Positions 1-4,414 of a DNA stretch of 5,211 bases are shown here, one piece after another (within the stretch, counting starts at the first letter, position 1; every line of letters begins with the position of its first letter). The DNA lies in contig JAZOWA010000018.1 in the NCBI GenBank assembly GCA_045659025.1, positions 1 to 5,211 on the forward strand, written 5' to 3'. Made by a program: the position numbers and the translations under genes. This stretch comes from SIG455 sp045659025 (GTDB lineage Bacteria; Bacillota; Clostridia; UMGS1810). The notes under the pieces are model-generated. The model did no database searches, had not been told where the DNA came from, and saw only the letters and a list, made by a program, of their open reading frames with translations.

Positions 1-7
1 TTTTCAT
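1..7 (-). CDS. spoIIIAE: SpoIIIAE, first two codons only (partial)
   Basis: Only the ATG at 7..5 and one Lys codon lie inside the window; the rest is beyond the left edge. The start is supported by a GGAG Shine-Dalgarno site at about 16-19, nine bases upstream, which overlaps the TAG stop of the preceding gene. The identity rests on gene order alone: in endospore formers spoIIIAD is followed by spoIIIAE, a multi-pass membrane protein of the mother-cell channel complex. No protein similarity can be seen in two codons. Confidence 0.7.
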
Positions 8-17
8 CTGTTTACTC

Positions 18-401
18 CTAAACTATATCTGTAAGTGTCTTGAGAAACGCAAGAATAATTGGGGTTGATAAATAGAGTATCAATATTTTTCCTGCAAGTT
101 CTACCTTAGATGCAATTGCCGTCTCCCCCGAATCCCTGCACACAGAAGCGGAAAACTCACAAATATATGCAACGGCAATGATTTTAAGTATAATTCCTGC
201 AAACGAAATATCCAGATTGATATCATTTGCTATTTCCTTAAGCAAATCAATAATCTCGGCCAGGTATCCGGTTAAGAACACAACAATCGTAATACACGCA
301 GAAATGCTTAGCAGTATCGCAATTTCAGGACGAAGTCCCTTGATACTTGTAGCGAGTATTACCGTGCTAAGAGCGATGATTGATACTTGTATAATTTCCA
401 T
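18..401 (-). CDS. spoIIIAD: Stage III sporulation protein SpoIIIAD
   Basis: A 127-residue membrane protein of the SpoIIIAA-AH complex, the mother-cell half of the channel that joins mother cell and forespore after engulfment. Hydrophobic segments lie at about residues 3-20, 26-46, 66-82 and 104-122. The family core is clear: ILKIIAVAYICEF at 71-83, the DSGE motif at 90-93, and IASKVELAGKILIL at 96-109, which closely match the B. subtilis protein (about 133 residues). The gene starts five bases after the spoIIIAC stop. No Shine-Dalgarno sequence is visible before the ATG, so translation is probably coupled to spoIIIAC. It should be transcribed with the rest of the operon from the sigma-E-type promoter before spoIIIAA. 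Identification is firm; the coupling is inferred. Confidence 0.95.
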   Translation of the reverse strand: MEIIQVSIIALSTVILATSIKGLRPEIAILLSISACITIVVFLTGYLAEIIDLLKEIANDINLDISFAGIILKIIAVAYICEFSASVCRDSGETAIASKVELAGKILILYLSTPIILAFLKTLTDIV

Positions 402-406
402 AAGAT

Positions 407-601
407 TTACAGATTGAATACAGATTTTATGGTCTCAAAAAGTAGGCTAATCTGATTGATAACCATAAAAAGTACCACAATTAATCCTGCTAATGTGGTC
501 ATCATTGCCTGCTCCTCCCTACCGGAACGTACTAGGAGTAGGTTGAGTACCGCTACTAATATACCAATTGCCGCAATCTGAAAAATTAGTTCTACATTCA
601 T
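407..601 (-). CDS. spoIIIAC: Stage III sporulation protein SpoIIIAC
   Basis: A 64-residue small membrane protein with two predicted transmembrane helices (about residues 4-24 and 36-55) joined by a short polar loop, RSGREEQA at 25-32. Length and layout match SpoIIIAC, which is usually 64-68 residues and is a membrane component of the SpoIIIA channel complex. The ATG follows an AAGGAG site (610-615) at good spacing, and that site overlaps the TAA stop of spoIIIAB, so the genes are tightly linked. It lies between spoIIIAB and spoIIIAD in the canonical operon order, which settles the call for a protein too short to identify confidently alone. Confidence 0.95.
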   Translation of the reverse strand: MNVELIFQIAAIGILVAVLNLLLVRSGREEQAMMTTLAGLIVVLFMVINQISLLFETIKSVFNL

Positions 602-613
602 TAGTAATTCTCC

Positions 614-1129
614 TTAAAATAAAAGTACGGAAATCAACAGCCCCAAATATATTCCAAAACTTCTCCAAAGACGAGCGTTTTTATCGCAGGATGGCTTGAT
701 CTCTTCTATAGTGGTTTCAACTTGTCTCAAATAATGCTTCAAAGCTTCTGACTGCCCCGCCATATCACCCCTGCCAAGACATTCGGCAAAAGATAAAATC
801 AACTCTGTATCCTTATCACACAAATCGGCAGAATGATTTTTTATAGCTATTCTCCATAGGCTCAAAAACGTATCGCCGCTTTTGCTTTTCAGCATCTCGG
901 AAGCCTCGTATAAAATCTCGCAAATCACAGTTTTCTCCAACAAACTAGTTTTGTATAGAATTTCCGATAAAACCGACGCCGAAAACCGCATCTCGTTTTC
1001 TATAAAAACCACACATTTCGCAAGTGTCTCAAGGATTTTGACTCTATTTGTGTACTTTTTGGCATTGTATGTACCAATAGCAGAAGTTGAGGTGGTTACA
1101 ATAATAGCGCCAATTATTTTATATATCAA
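614..1129 (-). CDS. spoIIIAB: Stage III sporulation protein SpoIIIAB
   Basis: About 171 residues with the SpoIIIAB layout: one N-terminal transmembrane segment (about residues 1-18), a mainly helical soluble domain, and a C-terminal hydrophobic segment (last 15 or so residues, ending in LLISVLLF). The conserved FAECLGRGD stretch in the second half matches the family's FGETLGxxD region. In the SpoIIIA machine this protein is thought to act with the ATPase SpoIIIAA, by analogy with type II secretion and type IV pilus inner-membrane proteins. The TTG at 1129 is chosen because it lies seven bases from a perfect AGGAGG; a GTG at 1135 in the same frame (173 residues) is only one base from it. With the TTG start the gene overlaps the end of spoIIIAA by 11 bases. 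Confidence 0.92.
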   Translation of the reverse strand: MIYKIIGAIIVTTSTSAIGTYNAKKYTNRVKILETLAKCVVFIENEMRFSASVLSEILYKTSLLEKTVICEILYEASEMLKSKSGDTFLSLWRIAIKNHSADLCDKDTELILSFAECLGRGDMAGQSEALKHYLRQVETTIEEIKPSCDKNARLWRSFGIYLGLLISVLLF

Positions 1130-2039
1130 TTTCACCCCTCCTCACAATCTCTTTTATTGTGCCTGTGCCACCTGTGTTTGTAAGGGTGACAAACACATCA
1201 AAAAGGTTAAAAGTTTCCTTGAAATCGTCTTTTTTCAACAAATCACGCAGAGAATCTCCGTGTATTGAGGTTATTACTTTAACTCCGCAAGAAAGAGCAT
1301 ATCTTATAGCATTATAATCCTCTCGGTCTCCCAACTCGTCGGTAATTATCACGTCAGGTGACATACTTCTTACAACAAAAGGGATTCCAATTGCTTTTGG
1401 GCAATTATCCAGTACATCTGTACACACTCCAACATCGTTTTCAGCAATGCCCTGATATATAGCGGCCATTTCTCCTCTTTCGTCAATTACCGACACCTTA
1501 TATGATTTTATATCTTTACTCCCTGTGCCAAGCAACCTGGATATATCTCTTAACAAAGTGGTTTTTCCGCATTTTGGTGGTGAAATTATCAGAGTGTTTT
1601 GAATAATGTTATCTGCCACCAGTATACCCTTCAGCTTATCTGCGGTACCCTTCACCTCACGACTTAGACGTATGTTTATGGATGATATATCGCGGATGGT
1701 GGATATTTTACCGCCTTTCAGCACGGCGGTACCAACTATTCCGACTCTGTTGCCTCCTCTTACCATGATATATCCGTTGCATATTTTATCGTTTGCAGAA
1801 TACAAGGAATTGTCAGTTAAAAGCAGCAGAGTATCTTCAATCATCTGCCTGTCACACAGCAATATCTCTCCCTTGTCTCTTACCACCTCGAGGCCACCAT
1901 TGTAATAAATCATTACCGGTTTTCCAAGGGATAGATGTATCTCCTCGGCTTTCTGCCATATAGATGCACTAATAATTGAAAGTTGATTTCGTATTTTTGG
2001 GGAAACATATTGAATGATTTCCGTTATATCCTTCGTCAT
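1119..2039 (-). CDS. spoIIIAA: SpoIIIAA, sporulation ATPase
   Basis: A 306-residue P-loop ATPase, the expected length for SpoIIIAA. It is the cytoplasmic motor-like subunit of the mother-cell SpoIIIA channel and is related to secretion ATPases of type II and type IV pilus systems. Walker A is SPPKCGKT at residues 153-160, with Ser in place of the first Gly of the textbook GxxxxGKT; Walker B is VIITDE at 230-235. Family signatures include VIDERGE (184-190), DVLDNCPKA (208-216), VRSMSPD (223-229) and the IHGDS segment near 259. There is no signal peptide or transmembrane helix. It is the first gene of the operon, with a GAGGTG Shine-Dalgarno five bases before the ATG and a sigma-E-like promoter immediately upstream. 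Confidence 0.97.
   Translation of the reverse strand: MTKDITEIIQYVSPKIRNQLSIISASIWQKAEEIHLSLGKPVMIYYNGGLEVVRDKGEILLCDRQMIEDTLLLLTDNSLYSANDKICNGYIMVRGGNRVGIVGTAVLKGGKISTIRDISSINIRLSREVKGTADKLKGILVADNIIQNTLIISPPKCGKTTLLRDISRLLGTGSKDIKSYKVSVIDERGEMAAIYQGIAENDVGVCTDVLDNCPKAIGIPFVVRSMSPDVIITDELGDREDYNAIRYALSCGVKVITSIHGDSLRDLLKKDDFKETFNLFDVFVTLTNTGGTGTIKEIVRRGEIDI
1137..1142 (-). promoter_or_regulatory. Shine-Dalgarno site that decides the spoIIIAB start
   Basis: A perfect AGGAGG lies inside the last codons of spoIIIAA. It is one base from an in-frame GTG (1135) and seven bases from an in-frame TTG (1129). The usual 5-9 base spacing favours TTG. The resulting N-terminus MIYKIIGA also fits SpoIIIAB proteins that begin MLKLLGA. 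Confidence 0.7.
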
Positions 2040-2055
2040 AACAGCACCTCTGTAT

Positions 2056-2085
2056 TTAATATGTTTGCTTGTCCCTTGATATGAC
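2056..2085 (-). promoter_or_regulatory. Probable sigma-E promoter of the spoIIIA operon
   Basis: Read on the minus strand, a -35 box GTCATATC (2085-2078) is followed after exactly 14 bases by a -10 box CATATTAA (2063-2056). The B. subtilis sigma-E consensus is close to GTCATATT, 14 bases, CATACAAT, and spoIIIA is a known sigma-E operon, so both sequence and context fit. The predicted start point is near 2049-2050, within the Shine-Dalgarno region (2045-2050) of spoIIIAA. Confidence 0.75.
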
Positions 2086-2117
2086 GAGAACTTTGTTTTT
2101 GCTATAATTTCGCAAAC

Positions 2118-2150
2118 AAAAACACCTCTGCATAACGCAGAAGTGTTTTT
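2118..2150 (-). terminator. Rho-independent terminator after the glycosyltransferase gene
   Basis: Inverted repeat with arms 2118-2131 and 2137-2150 and a five-base loop (ATAAC). The stem is TCTGC/GCAGA, then one C-A mismatch, then CAC/GTG, then a run of A paired with a run of T. It starts 16 bases past the glycosyltransferase stop codon. The minus-strand transcript ends in a T run followed by GTTTG. The A/T flanks are symmetric, so it could act in both directions, but only the minus-strand unit has a gene leading into it. It insulates spoIIIA from the upstream operon. Confidence 0.85.
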
Positions 2151-2166
2151 TCATTCTGTTATTATA

Positions 2167-3342
2167 TCAATTGTTTATAACCTTTAAAATTTTATCGGCT
2201 GCCTCCTTGGCGGCTGAACATCTTTTGAAGCCGTCCGATATTTTTCGGGCGTTTTGTTTGTAGTGAGAATCACTCAAAACCCGGTTTACTGCATATAAAA
2301 CAGATTCGCCATCAGTTTTTACAAGTTTAATTCCCGCGCCAAGCTGTAATACTCTTTCGCACACGCCTTTTTGTTCGGTTGTCTGCGGACACATAACAAG
2401 CGGAACTTCGAAATACAATCCTTCACTTGCACTATTCATACCACAATGAGTCAAAAATACGTCTGCCACCTTCAAAACGGCAATCTGGTCAACGTGATTG
2501 CTGACAGTAATATTATCGGGCAAATCGGCAAAATCTTTCATATTCACCTGATTTCCTACCGACATAATCACTTGATAATCTGTACCTGTAAAAGCCGATA
2601 TGCAGTTTTTATAAAAAGATAGCATATCATTATTGACGGTTCCCATCGAAATATAAACAAGCTTATCCTTGCTCTTTTCGATATTCTCTGTGGCAGGACG
2701 AATCGAAGGCCCTACAAACGCATATTTATCGGAAAAAGTTTCTGAACAAGGTTGAAATTCCGGCGAAGTATACACAATAGTATGGGCATTCTCATCACTG
2801 CCGATAATATCAAGAATATTGTTTATGGGATAGCCTGCATCTTTCAATCGTTTAATCTGAGCACTGATTTTGGGCATTGAAAACAACATCTTGAATATAT
2901 CGGTTGTATTTTGCTTCATAATACGTGCCGAATACTTATTGAATGCAAAGGTGGTTGTAGATGAGACAAAGGGAATACTGAGCTTGAATGCGATTGCCTT
3001 TCCCCATAATGCCATAGAATCAGCCACAATACAATCAGGTTTAAGGTCGGCCATTTCCTTACATACTTTGTCATCAAGCGCCAGAGTGGTATCAACCAAT
3101 AATTTGGTTGAAAAGGCAATATCCTTCCCCACTCTTGCAGAATCTTTTGCAGAAATTTTCCGCTCAGAATCATAGTCATCACAAGATATAAAAGTCGCCC
3201 CTGCAGATTCAATTTTCTCTCGCATTAAATTATACGAATAATAGCATACCTGATGTCCTCTACACACCAGTTCCCTTACAACTTCTAAGGTCGGATTAGT
3301 GTGACCGTGGGCCGGAATGCCAAAGAAAACTATTTTACTCAT
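2167..3342 (-). CDS. GT1 glycosyltransferase, macrolide glycosyltransferase (MGT/YjiC-like) family
   Basis: A complete 391-residue GT-B fold enzyme, the usual length for bacterial MGT/YjiC proteins. It should transfer a sugar from a nucleotide-sugar donor to a small lipophilic acceptor in the cytoplasm. The acceptor domain (about 1-205) opens with a Rossmann strand and the AHGHTNP motif (11-17), whose His14 is the likely catalytic base, with Asp108 in VADSM its likely partner. The donor domain has SMGT (232-235) and the nucleotide-sugar signature from LTHCGMNS (297-304) through SEGLY and VPLVMCPQ to the terminal Glu323-Gln324 pair; the usual HGG is HCG here. There is no signal peptide. It starts 14 bases after the abrB-type gene with a good GAGGTAAG site, so the two are one operon. 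Known relatives inactivate macrolides or glycosylate flavonoids and other natural products; the substrate here cannot be told from sequence. Confidence 0.93.
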   Translation of the reverse strand: MSKIVFFGIPAHGHTNPTLEVVRELVCRGHQVCYYSYNLMREKIESAGATFISCDDYDSERKISAKDSARVGKDIAFSTKLLVDTTLALDDKVCKEMADLKPDCIVADSMALWGKAIAFKLSIPFVSSTTTFAFNKYSARIMKQNTTDIFKMLFSMPKISAQIKRLKDAGYPINNILDIIGSDENAHTIVYTSPEFQPCSETFSDKYAFVGPSIRPATENIEKSKDKLVYISMGTVNNDMLSFYKNCISAFTGTDYQVIMSVGNQVNMKDFADLPDNITVSNHVDQIAVLKVADVFLTHCGMNSASEGLYFEVPLVMCPQTTEQKGVCERVLQLGAGIKLVKTDGESVLYAVNRVLSDSHYKQNARKISDGFKRCSAAKEAADKILKVINN

Positions 3343-3356
3343 ATTACTTACCTCGT

Positions 3357-3566
3357 TTAATCTTCTATCTCGCGGAAAATCTTTTTAATATACTCTCTTT
3401 CCTTTTCCTTGGGGAGAATCGCTATCCCCTTCTCTTTATCACCGAGTACAAGAATTTCATCTCCCGGTTGAAAATCAAAGAGTTCTCTTGCTTGCTTGGG
3501 AATGACGAACTGTCCTTTTTCACCGATTTTAACCATCCAAGCAAATTTACCTTCAGGTATATCCAT
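3357..3566 (-). CDS. AbrB/MazE/SpoVT-family transcriptional regulator
   Basis: A 69-residue protein that is almost entirely one swapped-hairpin AbrB DNA-binding domain. The core KIGEKGQFVIPKQARELF (13-30) and PGDEILVLGD (34-43) are textbook for the family, followed by GIAILPK (47-53) and a charged helical tail (54-69). Such proteins bind DNA as dimers with intertwined N-terminal hairpins. The ATG at 3566 is chosen because GGAGGTG lies five bases upstream. A longer frame from a TTG at 3599 would begin inside the predicted -10 box and cannot be right if that promoter is used. It heads an operon with the glycosyltransferase and is divergent from sigH. It may control its own operon through the inverted repeats over its promoter. 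There is no toxin gene beside it, so a MazE-type antitoxin role is unlikely. It is not the full-length Bacillus AbrB, although that protein does repress spo0H in B. subtilis. Confidence 0.93.
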   Translation of the reverse strand: MDIPEGKFAWMVKIGEKGQFVIPKQARELFDFQPGDEILVLGDKEKGIAILPKEKEREYIKKIFREIED

Positions 3567-3571
3567 ATCAG

Positions 3572-3578
3572 CACCTCC
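3572..3578 (-). promoter_or_regulatory. Shine-Dalgarno site fixing the start of the AbrB-type gene
   Basis: GGAGGTG on the minus strand, five bases from the ATG at 3566. It selects the 69-residue product over an 80-residue reading that would start at TTG 3599 with no ribosome site. Confidence 0.85.
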
Positions 3579-3580
3579 AA

Positions 3581-3605
3581 GTATGATTAGTATGAACAAT
3601 CATAC
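3581..3605. repeat. Perfect 8-bp inverted repeat over the abrB-type transcription start (candidate operator)
   Basis: GTATGATT (3581-3588) and its exact reverse complement AATCATAC (3598-3605) flank nine bases that contain a further GTATGA. The repeat covers the -10 box (3599-3604) and the predicted start point near 3592 of the abrB-glycosyltransferase operon, where a bound repressor would block transcription. It could instead form a weak RNA hairpin only if transcription began further upstream. The identity of the binding protein, possibly the AbrB-type product itself, is inference. Confidence 0.55.
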
Positions 3606-3615
3606 CGTATTGTTC
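3594..3615. repeat. Second perfect inverted repeat in the same promoter
   Basis: GAACAAT (3594-3600) and its reverse complement ATTGTTC (3609-3615) are separated by eight bases. The left arm overlaps the right part of the 3581-3605 repeat, and the right arm falls in the spacer between -35 and -10. Two interlocked perfect repeats in 35 bases suggest a regulator site, though A/T-rich DNA yields short palindromes by chance. Confidence 0.4.
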
Positions 3616-3627
3616 TTTAAAAGTCAA
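3599..3627 (-). promoter_or_regulatory. Sigma-A promoter of the abrB-type/glycosyltransferase operon
   Basis: On the minus strand, TTGACT (3627-3622), a 17-base spacer and TATGAT (3604-3599). Each box differs from the vegetative consensus by one base and the spacing is ideal. The predicted start is near 3592, giving a leader of roughly 25 bases before the ATG at 3566. Confidence 0.85.
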
Positions 3628-3633
3628 TACAGT

Positions 3634-3643
3634 AATGTACATT
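3634..3643. repeat. 10-bp perfect palindrome between the divergent promoters
   Basis: AATGTACATT is a perfect palindrome located a few bases upstream of the abrB-type -35 box and 27 bases from the sigH -35 box. It could be a binding site for a dimeric regulator acting on either promoter. It is short and A/T-rich, so chance is a fair alternative. Confidence 0.3.
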
Positions 3644-3670
3644 TGTATTTTAGCTGATATATCCTGCAAC

Positions 3671-3699
3671 TTGACAAAACAGCAATTATTGTTTAGAAT
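3671..3699 (+). promoter_or_regulatory. Sigma-A promoter of sigH
   Basis: TTGACA (3671-3676), a 17-base spacer and TAGAAT (3694-3699): a perfect -35 and a five-of-six -10. The start point should be near 3706, leaving a leader of about 17 bases that contains GAGGTGG (3712-3718). In B. subtilis spo0H is likewise read by sigma-A. No clear Spo0A box was seen in the intergenic region. Confidence 0.85.
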
Positions 3700-3722
3700 A
3701 TAGGTGTTTGTGAGGTGGGAAA

Positions 3723-4361
3723 ATGCACGCAGAAAATGCTTTAAATTTTAGTGATATAACTGATGAAGAGGTTGTCTCTTTATCCAAAGAAGGCAATGAA
3801 AACGCTACCGACTATATAATTGAAAAGTACAAAAACTTCGTTAAAGCAAAGGCAAGAACATATTTTTTGATAGGCGCCGACAAAGAAGATATAATTCAAG
3901 AAGGAATGATTGGTCTTTACAAAGCAATCAGAGACTTTGATTCTGCCCGTTCAACATCATTCAAAGGCTTTGCCGAGCTATGTATCACAAGGCAGATAAT
4001 TACTGCTATAAAAACAGCCACAAGACAAAAGCACATCCCATTAAACTCATATATATCCCTCAACAAATCTGCATATGATGATGATTCAGATCATACGCTT
4101 ATGGAACTTATTGCAGAGAACGAAAAACTCAACCCCGAAGAGATAATGATCACTAAAGAGCATCTGGGCGATGTAATCAAAAAAATGTCAACGGTTCTCA
4201 GTAAATTTGAATGGAAAGTAATGAACCTCTTTCTTGATGGTAAAAGCTATGTTGAAATTGCCAGAAAGCTTTCCAAGAGCGAAAAATCTATTGACAACGC
4301 TCTGCAAAGGATAAAGAAAAAGGTGGAAAAACACCTCAGTAACAAAACCGAGGAATTTTAA
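3723..4361 (+). CDS. sigH: RNA polymerase sigma-H factor (early sporulation/stationary-phase sigma)
   Basis: A 212-residue sigma-70 family protein, close to the roughly 218 residues of B. subtilis SigH (Spo0H). Region 2 spans about 33-109: YKNFVKAKARTYFLIGAD (36-53) and the core-binding DIIQEGMIGLYKAIRDF (56-72) are nearly identical to the B. subtilis protein, as is the region 2.3-2.4 block with RQIITAIKTATRQKHIPLNS at 90-109. Region 4 (about 155-206) has a helix-turn-helix ending in KSIDNALQRIKKKVEK (188-203), which reads -35 elements. There is no region 1.1, as expected. SigH directs RNA polymerase to early sporulation genes, including spo0A and the spoIIA operon in Bacillus. The ATG follows GAGGTGG by four bases. 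The gene has its own sigma-A promoter, is divergent from the AbrB-type gene, and is followed by a strong hairpin. Confidence 0.98.
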   Translation: MHAENALNFSDITDEEVVSLSKEGNENATDYIIEKYKNFVKAKARTYFLIGADKEDIIQEGMIGLYKAIRDFDSARSTSFKGFAELCITRQIITAIKTATRQKHIPLNSYISLNKSAYDDDSDHTLMELIAENEKLNPEEIMITKEHLGDVIKKMSTVLSKFEWKVMNLFLDGKSYVEIARKLSKSEKSIDNALQRIKKKVEKHLSNKTEEF

Positions 4362-4376
4362 GTGTATCAATCACAA

Positions 4377-4410
4377 AAACCCTCCCATACTAAATTGTGT
4401 GGGAGGGTTT
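4377..4410 (+). terminator. Strong 14-bp hairpin after sigH, containing the bile salt hydrolase ribosome site
   Basis: Arms 4377-4390 and 4397-4410 pair over 14 positions (one G-U wobble) around a six-base loop, with seven consecutive pairs of CCCTCCC with GGGAGGG. It begins 15 bases after the sigH stop and probably reduces or ends sigH transcription. On the plus strand the T tract is poor (TTTAATT), whereas the minus-strand reading ends in TTTTTG, so it looks a better terminator for transcripts coming from the right. Its right arm is also the only Shine-Dalgarno-like sequence of the next gene. Confidence 0.65.
4401..4407 (+). promoter_or_regulatory. Ribosome binding site of the bile salt hydrolase gene, buried in a hairpin
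   Basis: GGGAGGG lies seven bases before the ATG at 4415, at good spacing. All seven bases are paired in the 4377-4410 hairpin. In an RNA that includes both arms the site would be masked; an RNA starting within or after the left arm would expose it. Confidence 0.6.
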
Positions 4411-4414
4411 AATT

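Noticed and set aside
882..1268. Plus-strand open frame of 128 codons opposite spoIIIAB and the end of spoIIIAA
   Set aside because: It lies antisense to two well-identified genes, has no recognisable domain and no ribosome site that stands out. Other plus-strand frames at 178-417, 1606-1905, 2371-2622 and 2870-3175 are shadows of the same kind.
2118..2150. Riboswitch or attenuator leader of spoIIIA
   Set aside because: The hairpin lies upstream of the sigma-E-like promoter and just after the glycosyltransferase stop, so it is a terminator of the preceding unit rather than part of the spoIIIA leader.
2916..3212. Minus-strand open frame of 98 codons inside the glycosyltransferase gene
   Set aside because: It is in another frame of a complete, strongly matching glycosyltransferase and shows no family-like sequence.
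3357..3566. MazE-like antitoxin of a toxin-antitoxin pair
   Set aside because: The next gene in the operon is a 391-residue glycosyltransferase and no small toxin-sized frame lies on either side.
3567..3599. Longer 80-residue version of the AbrB-type protein starting at TTG 3599
   Set aside because: That codon overlaps the -10 box of the gene's own promoter and lacks a ribosome site, while GGAGGTG precedes the ATG at 3566.
3567..3722. Spo0A box in the sigH upstream region
   Set aside because: I looked for TGNCGAA or its complement on both strands and found none.
4291..4319. Internal promoter for the hydrolase gene starting from TTGACA at 4291-4296
   Set aside because: No acceptable -10 box occurs at 16-18 bases; the nearest, TAAAGA at 15, is poor. 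The TTGACA encodes part of the conserved SigH IDNAL segment.
4188..4370. Minus-strand 60-codon frame opposite the end of sigH
   Set aside because: Antisense to the conserved region 4 of SigH, with no start signal or domain.
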